Part shown: one piece after another, positions 34,788 through 45,961 of the stretch
Layout of the letters: the number at the start of each line of letters is the position of its first letter
Position numbering within the stretch: the stretch's first letter is position 1
Assembly: GCA_039720395.1 (NCBI GenBank)
Contig: CM077829.1
Location: 23,143,955-23,207,954 of the forward strand
Source: Liquidambar formosana
Lineage: Eukaryota; Streptophyta; Magnoliopsida; Saxifragales; Altingiaceae
Length of the DNA stretch: 64,000 nucleotides
Reading direction: 5' to 3'
The notes under the pieces: model-generated
What the model was told of the DNA's origin: nothing
The model's database searches: none
The model's input: the letters and a program-made list of their open reading frames with translations, nothing else
Program-made: the position numbers and the translations under genes

Positions 34788-36445
34788 TGTTAGGATTATG
34801 CCCTAGAGCCAATCATAGAGATGATTGTTTAGGGATTAGGAACAATCATTTGATTTCATTTATGTATGTCACATTTATTATTGATTTAATAAAAGGGCTT
34901 ATTCTATTATGTTTATATGCATCATTTATATTTACATAATATGTCCATGGAGTTAGAGTTGAGAATATGGAATTACAAAGAGTTGTAATTTTGAGACTGT
35001 AGATATATCTCTGTACTAAACTCCTAAAGCATTCCTAGTTGAAGGTTCACTATGATGGACAATAATGAACCATAGGACTAGCACTTGTTAGGTTGACTCT
35101 ATAGGAGGATAGCTAGTCTCAAGCTATTTGTGTGGAGACACTACAACCAACAAGTGGGTGCCTATTACGAGAATAGGTACACTGAATGTGACCAAAGATA
35201 TGAGATAAACTGAATGGAGTTTTATCCTGCCTGTCAATCAGTTTCTCATTGTTATAGTGGTACAAGTAATCCTTAGACCTGAGACACCATAGTTGTCTTA
35301 TGCATGTAGCTTTAGAAGTTTGATAACACTAAGTGCAAATCCTATTCAGGGGTTTGCAAAGGTGTTCATTGGCCCTACTGCTATGTGTATGAAGGCATGT
35401 GAGTGATCAACAAGGGATCCATCACTCTCAGGAAAAAGAGAGAGAATGTCTCATATAGCATTCATAATATAACTCATTAAATCCATGGCCATGGTAGGAT
35501 GAATATGAAAAGAGTTTCATGAGTTCATCAATGAGTTGATATCTATGAATGAGTATAAAGTAATTGAACTAGGGACTTGACAGACTTCCATGTCCTATTA
35601 GTTCAATTGGAGACATTGTGTTGAAGGAAGGATGCAATTGTAACCTATAAACTATAACAGAAGGGTTCTTTGTAAATGACTATTCACCTCATTAAGGACC
35701 ACACCATGAGCCATATGCTAGGTGTTACTCATGGTTAGTAGAAGCCCTAATTGATATAAGTGAGTTATAATCAATTAGGGAATTGGAAGGAGTTCCAATT
35801 AGACCCTAAATGGAAAGAGTTCCATTGTGCACACCTTGTGCTATTCCTACTACTTAATGATGTGAACCCAATGGGTCACACACTGATCATGCAAGAAGGG
35901 CTTTAAAGTCTATGAGAGAAAGGGTTTTAGTGAATAAAGAATAGTTCTTTATGGGCCTATTTGTATTTGATACAAATAATAGGGGTTAATGTGCAATTAA
36001 GAGTAATTACACATAACCCTATTAGGGTTTCTTCCCCATGGCCAGCCCCCTTTAGTGGGCTGCCTATATAAGTCACACTTATGTGTGACATGGCATAAGA
36101 GGCTTGCACAATAAACCCTAGCCGTCCAGCCCTTTGGAGGCTCTCTTCTCTCTCTCTCTCTTCTCCACCTCTAGCAACAACAAGGAAGAAGAAAGAAAGG
36201 ACTTGAAGCTCTAGCTAGGTGTGGATACCGTTGGAGGCAGCACACTTGGGCTGCTCATTCACCGCTGTCCGGAATCAAAGCTTGGAGCAAAAAGGAGAAG
36301 ACAAAAATTCTGTAAGTGTTCTAACCCTCTTTGTAGTTAGGGTTTGATTTTGTGTTATGCATAGTTAGATTCATGGGATTGGGAATCGTAGGAAAAATTT
36401 TTATATTCCGCACTTCTATTTTTCCCTCTTGTTCGATTCCCAACA
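34788..36445 (+). repeat. 5' LTR of the copia element
   Basis: 1658 bp. TATA box TATATAAG at 36065-36072, followed by a CT-rich stretch (about 36145-36175). Identical in length to the 3' LTR and closely related to the solo LTR at 1236-2892. Confidence 0.95.
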
Positions 36446-36446
36446 G

Positions 36447-36460
36447 TGGTATCAGAGCCA
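36447..36460 (+). other. Primer-binding site of the copia element
   Basis: TGGTATCAGAGCCA, one base after the LTR. This is the standard plant initiator-Met tRNA primer site. Confidence 0.92.
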
Positions 36461-39443
36461 TGATTATGCATAATACAAAATACATATGGGCTGGTAATTA
36501 TGGTGTAGTTGAATGATTCAAAAATCTGGAAAATTTTTTCTGCATAATTGGTTTTCCTCCATGGCTGAACCTAGGGTTTGGAACCCTAGGTCAATTCTCT
36601 TCTACTCCTCTTCTAATTGATGGTTAAGTGTATCCATGGATGCAATAGGTTGCATAGGGTTTGAGTTTGGAGAAGAAGAATAAGGAAACTAGGGTTTTAT
36701 AAAACTGTTATGAACAGTTTTCATGGTTGCCATGAAAAACCGTCATCTTGTTTTGCCTGCCGAATTCAGAGTTCTTCTCCAAAATTTTCGAGCCATATAT
36801 GGTTAGAAAGCTCTTTGAATAAGCTTTCCAACCCAACAAACGGTGCGTCAATCCGAGTTCTGTAGTGAACGTTATGAATTTTTTACTACAGGCTGTCTGG
36901 AAAGACAGTTTTGCTCGGGAATGATGCAATAACCACAACTTTGAGTTATTGATGGAGATCAAAGGCATGGCAATGGTTGCCACCACTTGGGTTATGTTCT
37001 AGACATGGTAGGGAAAGGTGCCCAAGCATTTAGATGCATTATAATTGGATTAAGATGCTAGAACAGAAGGAAGAAGGAGAAGAACACCATGGAGGCTGAA
37101 TCTGGGTTTTAGAACCCTAAGGTTCTTGCAATTAATTCTAATTAAAGCTGCTGTATTTATGATGGAAGATCATTGTAGGATCATTATATATCATGTGTAT
37201 ATGATTTTCTTTAAGTTTCAAAAAGGTTTTGATGGAAAAAGATTCAAAAAGTTTGAAAATTTTTCATGAACAGCATAGCAGATTTTCTCTGCAGAAAAGT
37301 CATCAATGGAGTTTTGATTAGAACTTGAGTTAGGGAACTCCAAATTGCATGAAACCAATTGCATTAGTTTCCTAAGATATGTAGGATACTGGGAAAATTC
37401 GTTTGGTAGCCTAATTCATTCATCTTGCTGGGTTTTAAATCAATTTCTGACAATGGACAGTATGCTGTAAATTTCTGGGCAGCCTACTGTTGTTTTAATT
37501 GTTTAGAACAATTGGTGATGATTTGATCATCAAAACCTCTTCTATTAGCTTAGTATTTCATGTAGGGACATGATACAAAAGCTGGTTTCAATGGAGGAGT
37601 CGAATTGATAAGGTTTTAGAAGCTATTGTGACCTTGAAGGTCTGCAACAATGGCTCCAGCAATGGGTTTTTTGGAAACCCTGATTGTTCTTGATGATGGC
37701 AGCCACTTCCACCACTTCTCACGTGTCCAGAGGCTTGTCCCACACCCCTAGGATGTTCTCCCATGACTGGCCATGGCCTCCCACAGTCGTTGGTGGCCAT
37801 GGCAGCCTAGCCAAGCTCAGGCAGCCCCCTGGTAGTGACGGCTGCATAGAGTTAAGGATGAAACCCTAATTTTGAGTTAATGATGAAACCCTAATTTCAT
37901 TATGGCATTAATTAAAACCCTAATTGGAATATTAATTACCTTAATTAAGAGTTAATGATTGGTCATTAAATGACCAATCATGGTTATTAATTGTTAGGGC
38001 ATAATTAATACCATTAATGATGTCTGGGGTTAGGGTTTTGATAACCCTAATTAGTGTAATTAATTAAGGGTAATAAATACCCTATTTAGCATTAATTAAA
38101 CCCTAATCCCTTTTATTAAATACTGTATGAACCTAGGGTTTTAATGATTGGACATTAAATGACCAATCATAAAGCATTTAATGATTAGGGCTTGCATTTA
38201 GGGTTTAGGGTTATGCATTTAGGGTTTAGGGTTTTAGGAAACCCTAATGCACTAATTCATCATTTAATTGATTTTATTTAATTCCCATGTTAATTATTTA
38301 ATTAATATTGATTAATTTTATAATATTTTAAATGGTTTAAAATACAATTGGGGATTAAATTAAAATCTGGAAATTCTTAATTAAATGAAATTGTTTTGTT
38401 TAAATAAGGAAACCCTAATATTGGATATTAGAGTTATTTTAGGAAACTTTATATGTTTCTATTAATTTGATTAATTGAAACTAAATGTCTTAAATGTTAA
38501 GACTTTATTTAATTCTGGATATTTTTGTTTAAACCTAATAAGATTAGGATGCATTAATGAGATTAATGTAAATCATTCAAGAGAATTACCATAATGCCCA
38601 TATGTCTTAATGCTTATAGTTTTTCTTTACATTATGCAATGAGATTGTATGTATGTGTTTGGATGATGATTATGGACTATACCCTTTAAATCAATTGTGA
38701 TTGGCCGTCTTATGAATGGGATGTTATTATTTACAAGAGTTGTAATTTTATTAAGGTGATGTAATTTATTTGGGGCTTGCATGCCACCTTCCCTCTCCCT
38801 CTCTCTCTATCATTCTCTTATGTACCCCACATTCCCCTTATGTATTCCTTTCTTTAAATTATGTAAATGTTATGTAATCGAGAGCGCACTAAGGAGCCTG
38901 GTGGACCCAAAGGAGTATGATGGAGCGCAACAAGCCAATGGTGGAGACCATCAAGTCAAGGGAGCAGATTGAAGGACTTGAAAGCTTAGAGAAGTTTTTC
39001 AAGAAAGCATGCATGTTATGAATGGTTTATTTTACGATCACCTACACCCACCTTAGACCTTAGATTCAATCTATTGGCTTGGATTGAATCCTCTCAAAGT
39101 CCATAATCATCATAGTGGGAGCTTTAATTTATGAGATAATTGTATTAGCTCCAATACCATAGTTTGATATATGTTACCTATTCACTTAGGGACTAATATC
39201 AAAATATGGTACTTTATATATGTTGATATATAATAGCATGTGATGTATGATTTATAATAGCATGAGATGTATGATTATAAATAGCATAATTTATATGTTT
39301 AAATTTTGATACATAGGATGCATGTTAATTTGATGAGACCCTTTAAAACCCCTCTTATTTAATATTAAGTTGAAAATGGAGAAGTCATTAGGGAATGAAT
39401 TCTTCATTGCCTTCCATCATTATAGGATCATCTAACGTCCCTT
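36461..39443 (+). other. Long non-coding leader of the copia element
   Basis: Three kilobases without a recognisable gene. The part 37855-38260 is crowded with AAACCCTAA/TTAGGGTTT (telobox-like) motifs. It also has two related palindromes, at 37955-37981 (ATGATTGGTCA / TGACCAATCAT) and 38144-38170. Confidence 0.7.
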
Positions 39444-39759
39444 AATGTGGGTACCTGGCTGCAGACATGTAGGAGCTACCCATGTTAAAGACATTACTTG
39501 AAACTATCACATATGAGATATCATGGGGTGCCTAAACTGGTATATACCAAGAAACTAACATGTGAGGTATATATTTGGCGAAACATACCTATGTGAATGA
39601 TGGGTTTAACTTAACTAGGGAAGTATTCCAAGAAACTAACATGTGAGGTGTATGTTCCCTAGAGGCAAAATGATTGGAACTTGCTTATGAAGCAATAGAC
39701 AAAGAGTTGTCTTCTTATTGTGGGTTAGAAGCCAAGAAACTAACATGTGAGGCTTCTAG
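39444..39759 (+). other. Series of stem-loops with a constant loop, before the copia gag remnant
   Basis: Hairpins at 39444-39486, 39541-39573, 39618-39659 and 39725-39759. The last three share the exact loop AAGAAACTAACATGTGA, but the stems differ: TATATACC/GGTATATA, GGGAA..CC/GG..TTCCC (imperfect), and TAGAAGCC/GGCTTCTA. The first has arms AATGTGGGTA/TACCCATGTT with one wobble and ACATGT in the loop. It may be an RNA packaging or dimer signal; this is inference from position and form. Confidence 0.6.
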
Positions 39760-39899
39760 GTCACAGTGGGACCCCAATCCCCATTAGGAATGAGATTCCC
39801 GAATTCCATTAGAGGGTGTATGGAATTTGATAAAATAGTGGGAGGTACCATATGATTAAAGACCCAATCATTATGGATAAAAATGAAATCTAATTCTCT

Positions 39900-42780
39900 G
39901 TTTATGTAGATTACCTAATTACTCACCTCAAAACCCCTATTTCCTAATATATAGGATATTGATAGTTTGACTAAACCCGATTTCTTTGATCGATTTAGGA
40001 AATTGAGAATTGTTCTCAATTTCAAAAGATTGTTTATATGCTATTAGGCCTTTTATTAAAGGCTCTCCATAAAACATCCTAAGAAGAAAAAGACACTATG
40101 CGCAATTGGCATCTTGTTGCCATGCTATATGATAGTATTGATGACTAATGAGCTTCAGAAGCAAAATTAGTCAATGCAAGTGCCTTTGATGTCCTACATC
40201 CCATACAAAGGTTGTATTATGAGTGAAATAATACTATAAAGTATAGTACTTGTAAAGGACTTCTTCTGGACTAGGATGTAATAAAAGTTGTTTATTAATA
40301 ATCATTCTTTTGAAAAATGATTAATCGCATAGAATAGCTTGAGAAGCTAGATGTGATTTAAAATGGAAGCATAGAAGAAAGCAAGTCTTGAAAAGTCAAA
40401 GACAAAGAAATATAATTATTTTGTAGTAAATATAAGGTATTGTAAAGGGAACTTGATAAAGTATCAGTCTTCCTAGAAGAACCAAACTTTTGAAGTTTTG
40501 GTTCATGCTCTAAACTAAATTGTTGGTTAGTTTTGCTTCTTGGTTTTTGGATTCTAGTGTAATCTAAATCGAAGCAGAAAGTTAAGTAGATAATAAGTTA
40601 CCTTTAAAAAAATTTTAATAGAGCAAGAGTTGCTAGATTAATTTTGGGAACTTATTTCTTAACTGGGTCATTTAAGACATTCTAGAAATTTGATTTCTGA
40701 ATTTAAATGACTAATTAGAGCGAATGCAACGTATTCCGAGAATACAAGAGATGTAGAGACTCTCATTTAAATGTAACGATTATGACTTGGTTATGAGATG
40801 ACCAAACCCATCTTTTACTTGGTGAAGTGAAAGAGTTACATTTATAATTTGATTAATACATTGTGATGTATATAGTCATGTAGAGCATGCATTCAATTAC
40901 AGTAGACTCATCTTAGAATACCATAGCTCAATGGTGAATCTAAGAGAACGAATTGAACCCTATTAAGATATGGTTTGATCCATGATGAGTTTTACTAATG
41001 TATCCATCTAGGATATACCTTAAAATTGCTACATATTGATAATTTAGGGTTTACTCCAGTTTTGTCCCAATTATATCAGATATGATATGGGAAGAAACCC
41101 AACTTAAAGAAGTTAAGGCTTGGGCTTGTGCTACGTTTGTCTGGAAACATAATGTAGACAATCTGGAAATAAGGTCAAGTGTTGAATTGTGGTATATCCT
41201 AAAAGTGGTTGGGATAGTATTTCTATTACTCTAATGAACAAAAGTTGTCCATTAGGATGATTGCTAGATTTTCTTGAGAAAGAGTTCATTCAAGAAAGAT
41301 GCAAAAGTAGATAGAATTTACAGAATTGTTTGTAAAGCCACAAACCAACAAAGATCCAACCTTGCCCCTATTGAGGAAAAACCTTTAATTACACCACATT
41401 CTTTTCATAGATCAAATTGGATATTTCTTTAACATAAGAGAGATATTGTATCTCCATTAGAATGTGAAAGAATTGTTCTTTGGTGATAAAGATCACCAAG
41501 ATAATCCTATTGATTATGATTAGGCGATGTTTGACATCAACTCGAGAAATGACTAAGAGTCATTAAATCCAATATGGATAGGTAGAGACCTAAAAGGCTT
41601 GGCTATTTAAGAATGTTTTCAACATAGGCAAAAAGTTGTCTATAAAGAAACTTGTTTGATAATAGTTATGCTGAAATCCATTTGGATCTTGTTATCTATA
41701 AACACACATTTTGAATATGAGATATGTCAAAAAGGATATAAGGATGTTATATCAAATGGTGAAAAACCATAAAAGTGTGTAAGTTATAGAAGTCTATTAA
41801 TAGACTACAAGGTTCTCATAATTAGAACATCTATAAAGTTGAAGTAATCAAATTGTTTGATTTCTCTCATTGTATAGATGGATCATGAGTGTATAAAAGG
41901 TTAGTGGGAGTGCGATCGTTTTTCTTTATCCTAAGTATAGATGACATCATAATCATTATGAATGATATATGAATGTTATCTAATGTAAAGTTTTGGTTTT
42001 TGGAGAAAAACTAATTCATGAAAGATTTGGCAGAAGCATCCAATAAGATCTATAGAGATAGATCATATAGATTGCTAAGTATCTCCAAATCATCAAACAT
42101 AGTTGAAATGTTGAAAGAGTTCAACATGGAGAATTCTAAGGGAGGTCTGATTTACTTCAGATAAGAATTCATTATTCAAGGGTATGTGCCCTAGGATAAC
42201 ACAAATAAGATTCTTAAAGTGTTAAGAAACCTTATTCTACACTATGTATTGAACCTGATATCTATTATGTTGTAATTGTTACAAATAGTTATCAGTCAAT
42301 TCAAATTTGGAATATTGGATTGTATATGGAAATTGTAAACTCATAGTAGATGGGTATATGGATTTGGATATAATCCATATGGGGTATATTTTATATTCAC
42401 TTTAGTTGGTGAAATACTTAATGGAAGAACTGTATGAAAGATACAGTGGATTCCATTATTAAGGGTGAATTAATTGTCGCATTGTCTAGGAGACTGTTTG
42501 GATCTATAAGTTCATTTAGAACTTAGAGTTGTTCCTTCCATTGAGTTGCCCACACCTTGTTTTGTGACAACAATGGGTCTATATCTCAAGTATAGGAATC
42601 ACGGTCTCATCAAAAGTCCAAACTCATAGAGTGACAATTCCAAGTGATTAGAGGAATCATTGGAAGAGGTAATAGATACATTACAGAAGATATTATCTAC
42701 ATAAGTTTTTGTAGACCTACTGACTAAAGCTTTAAAACATAATTGGTTATGTCTAAGACCAACATCTTGAGAAGATAGGT
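39900..42780 (+). pseudogene. Decayed Ty1/copia gag-pol remnant
   Basis: Recognised only from translated fragments across stops and frameshifts. Near 39968-40020 is a Gag-like DFFDRFRKLRIVLNF. Near 41875-42100 is reverse transcriptase, with MDDIIIIMNDI in place of the usual YVDD context and later IYRDRSYRLLSIS. Near 42180-42330 are GMCPR-like and PDIYYVVIVTNSYQS fragments. Near 42440-42600 are RNase H pieces including LGVVPS-like and FCDNNGS. The region is about 2.9 kb against roughly 4 kb in an intact element, so parts are deleted. No protein can be made. Which copia lineage it belongs to is not clear. Confidence 0.75.
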
Positions 42781-42810
42781 ATGCGATACATGGTCGATTG
42801 GCTTTAGTGC

Positions 42811-42821
42811 AAGTGGGAGAT
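42811..42821 (+). other. Polypurine tract of the copia element
   Basis: AAGTGGGAGAT directly before the 3' LTR, the typical form in plant Ty1/copia elements. It is intact, although the adjacent coding region is destroyed. Confidence 0.88.
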
Positions 42822-44479
42822 TGTTAGGATTATGCCCTAGAGCCAATCATAGAGATGATTGTTTAGGGATTAGGAACAATCATTTGATTTCATTTATGTA
42901 TGTCACATTTATTATTGATTTAATAAAAGGGCTTATTCTATTATGTTTATATGCATCATTTATATTTACATAATATGTCCATGGAGTTAGAGTTGAGAAT
43001 ATGGAATTACAAAGAGTTGTAATTTTGAGACTATAGATATATCTCTGTACTAAACTCCTAAAGCATTCCTAGTTGAAGGTTCACTATGATGGACAGTAAT
43101 GAACCATAGGACTAGCACTTGTTAGGCTGACTCTATAGGAGGATAGCTAGTCTCAAGCTATTTGTGTAGAGACACTACAACCAACAAGTGGGTGCCTATT
43201 ATAAGAATAGGTACACTGAATGTGACCAAAGATATGAGATAAACTGAATGGAGTTTTATCCTGCCTGTCAATCAGTTTCTCATTGTTATAGTGGTACAAG
43301 TAATCCTTAGACCTGAGACACCATAGTTGTCTTATGCATGTAGCTTTAGAAGTTTGATAACACTAAGTGCAAATCCTATTCAGGGGTTTGCAAAGGTGTT
43401 CATTGGCCCTACTGCTATGTGTATGAAGGCATGTGAGTGATCAACAAGGGATCCATCACTCTCAGGAAAAAGAGAGAGAATGTCTCATATAGCATTCATA
43501 ATATAACTCATTAAATCCATGGCCATGGTAGGATGAATATGAAAAGAGTTTCATGAGTTCATCAATGAGTTGATATCTATGAATGAGTACAAAGTAATTG
43601 AACTAGGGACTTGACAGACTTCCATGTCCTATTAGTTCAATTGGAGACATTGTGTTGAAGGAAGGATGCAATTGTAACCTATAAACTATAACAGAAGGGT
43701 TCTTTGTAAATGACTATTCACCTCATTAAGGACCACACCATGAGCCATATGCTAGGTGTTACTCATGGTTAGTAGAAGCCCTAATTGATATAAGTGAGTT
43801 ATAATCAATTAGGGAATTGGAAGGAGTTCCAATTAGACCCTAAATGGAAAGAGTTCCATTGTGCACACCTTGTGCTATTCCTACTACTTAATGATGTGAA
43901 CCCAATGGGTCACACACTGATCATGCAAGAAGGGCTTTAAAGTCTATGAGAGAAAGGGTTTTAGTGAATAAAGAATAGTTCTTTATGGGCCTATTTGTAT
44001 TTGATACAAATAATAGGGGTTAATGTGCAATTAAGAGTAATTACACATAACCCTATTAGGGTTTCTTCCCCATGGCCAGCCCCCTTTAGTGGGCTGCCTA
44101 TATAAGTCACACTTATGTGTGACATGGCATAAGAGGCTTGCACAATAAACCCTAGCCGTCCAGCCCTTTGGAGGCTCTCTTCTCTCTCTCTCTCTTCTCC
44201 ACCTCTAGCAACAACAAGGAAGAAGAAAGAAAGGACTTGAAGCTCTAGCTAGGTGTGGATACCGTTGGAGGCAGCACACTTGGGCTGCTCATTCACCGCT
44301 GTCCGGAATCAAAGCTTGGAGCAAAAAGGAGAAGACAAAAATTCTGTAAGTGTTCTAACCCTCTTTGTAGTTAGGGTTTGATTTTGTGTTATGCATAGTT
44401 AGATTCATGGGATTGGGAATCGTAGGAAAAATTTTTATATTCCGCACTTCTATTTTTCCCTCTTGTTCGATTCCCAACA
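42822..44479 (+). repeat. 3' LTR of the copia element
   Basis: 1658 bp. TATA box at 44099-44106. It differs from the 5' LTR at only a few sites, for example near 43032, 43098 and 43589. Confidence 0.95.
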
Positions 44480-44751
44480 ATACCTCCTATGCATCCATAT
44501 GAACTCCAATTGGCAATTTGGAGATCATTTCAAGGTCAAATGAAAAGTTTGGGACTTAAAAGACGATTATGCCCCTCAAGTCACAAAAGCTCTTATTATC
44601 CCTCAAGATCAACTCCAATTTGAACCAAAATTCATATCCATTGTCCTTGTGACTCTAGAAACCTAATGCAAGTGACTAGACTCGAAAACAAAACAAAAAC
44701 ATGCATGAAATGATGAGCCCTCGTAAGGTGGTGCAAAAATGGGGTGTGACA

Positions 44752-45175
44752 GATACATCCTTCTCATATTCAAATCATCAAGGTCATCATGTACCACGAG
44801 AAAGATCACGTCCTTCTCTTGTTCAAACCATCAAGGTTATCATTCAAATGTCAAGGTAATTCACATAACATGAGAAAGATCACGCCCTTCTCTTGCTTAA
44901 ATCATCAAGGTAAACACATACCACGGGAAAGATTGCATCTTTTGAGCTATCAAGGTAAACATGTGACATGAGAAAGATTGCATCCTTCTCATATCAAACT
45001 TCTCAAGGTGAACACATAGTGTGAGAAAGATCGCGTCCTTCTCATACTCAAACCATCAAGGTAAACACAAGTCATGGGAAAGATTGCATCTTTCAAGTCA
45101 TCAAGGTAAGCATGTAACATGAGAAAGATTGCATCTTTCTCTCACTAAGTCATCAAGGCAAAGGTAAGCTTCTAC
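44752..45175. repeat. Hairpin array in the 3' untranslated region of element C
   Basis: About seven units of 42-76 bp, each with ATCAAGGTAAACA-like spacers and a hairpin such as GAGAAAGAT-TGC-ATCTTTCTC (45121-45141) or ATGAGAA..GAT-TGC-ATC..TTCTCAT (44968-44992). It is unrelated in sequence to the array of B but in the same place, and also made of hairpins. Confidence 0.75.
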
Positions 45176-45961
45176 TTACCAACACTCAACAATCTCACCA
45201 AGTCATCTCACATGGAGGCTATTCATGCCTCAGCTCAAACATCAACTCACATAGGAGACATACTCATCTCATGAAAGCAATCATTCACATGCATATAGGG
45301 AAGGTATCTTTATCCCAAATGACAACAAATCATAGTGACATAGGAGGGAATTCATCCCTAATGATCAAAAACCATATGCATAGAGAGGGTTGTTCAACCC
45401 TACTAGCATGCCATGCCCGCACAAGGGCCACCAATGCAATCCATTTCAAAACATTTCATGCTAAACAATGTCAAGACATTCACTCATTTTTCAACTCAAA
45501 ACAAGCTTGAGATTTCATCTCAAAGAGGGTTCAAAAGCGCGAATAGGCGAGCAAAGGCTAAACGAGCGCAACGGAGCGAGCAAGGGGGGGTGACCACCTG
45601 GCTGCAGGTGGGTTGCCGCCCAAGCCCAGGCAGCTTGCCGCCCTAGGCTGGGCGGTTACCCGAGGCTGGTATCTCCCAGTTTGAGGGTTTTTAAATCTTT
45701 GACCCCCCATTTGTGCATTCAAGCCTCCAAGCTCGAATTTGAGAGCTTCTCTCTCTAGAAACTCACTCCATCCTTCTCCAAATTCTCACATACACATTCT
45801 CAATCAAAGTTTCACTTTCAATTCAAATTGTGTGCATGAAATAGCATCAAGAACAAGTCATTTAACAACAAAAACAAGCATCAATCAACAATTTACAAGA
45901 TCAAATTCATCATCTTTCTTATCAAACCCATTTTTCTCACATACAAGCTCAACCACCAACA
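45176..45961 (+). promoter_or_regulatory. Promoter and leader of the PMD gene in element C
   Basis: Contains a diverged palindrome at about 45585-45664 (outer parts GGGTGACCACC and GGCGGTTACCC), a TTTTTAAAT element, and GAGAGCTTCTCTCTCTAG as in B. The first 400 bp hold no recognisable feature. Confidence 0.6.

Larger units (their letters stand above)
34788..44479 (+). mobile_element. Ty1/copia element, young LTRs with decayed coding region
   Basis: 9692 bp. LTRs 34788-36445 and 42822-44479, both 1658 bp, begin TGTTAGGATTATG and end GATTCCCAACA. A perfect target duplication ATACC lies at 34783-34787 and 44480-44484. The primer site TGGTATCAGAGCC and the purine tract AAGTGGGAGA are in place. 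The LTRs differ by about seven substitutions by eye, so the insertion is young, yet no reading frame survives inside. Translations with stops still show Ty1/copia Gag, reverse transcriptase and RNase H. It was probably mobilised by proteins of another copy. Confidence 0.93.
8018..44751 (-). mobile_element. Element B: full-length Ty3/gypsy (Tat/Ogre-like) element with antisense genes
   Basis: On the minus strand: 5' LTR (32337-44751, interrupted by a copia element), primer site, leader, gag, protease, intron, reverse transcriptase, RNase H, integrase (interrupted by a LARD-type element), then on the plus strand the DUF7745-type and PMD genes, a hairpin array, a purine-rich site and the 3' LTR (8018-10734). 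Without insertions it is about 20 kb. The flanks CCCTG (8013-8017) and GATAC (44752-44756) do not match. The two LTRs also look more different from each other than a young pair would. The two ends may therefore derive from different insertions. Confidence 0.85.
32337..44751 (-). repeat. 5' LTR of element B, split by a copia insertion
   Basis: LTR parts 32337-34787 and 44485-44751, together about 2718 bp, the same as the 3' LTR. They are interrupted by the copia element 34788-44479 and its duplicated ATACC. It is closer by eye to the inverted solo LTR at 58208 than to its own partner at 8018. Confidence 0.92.

Noticed and set aside
36708..38972. Short reading frames in the copia leader
   Set aside because: No domain, no repeat of the frames elsewhere, AT-rich leader.
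34788..44479. Copia element as an autonomous element
   Set aside because: All gag-pol fragments contain stops and the region is shortened. Only LTRs, primer site and purine tract are intact.
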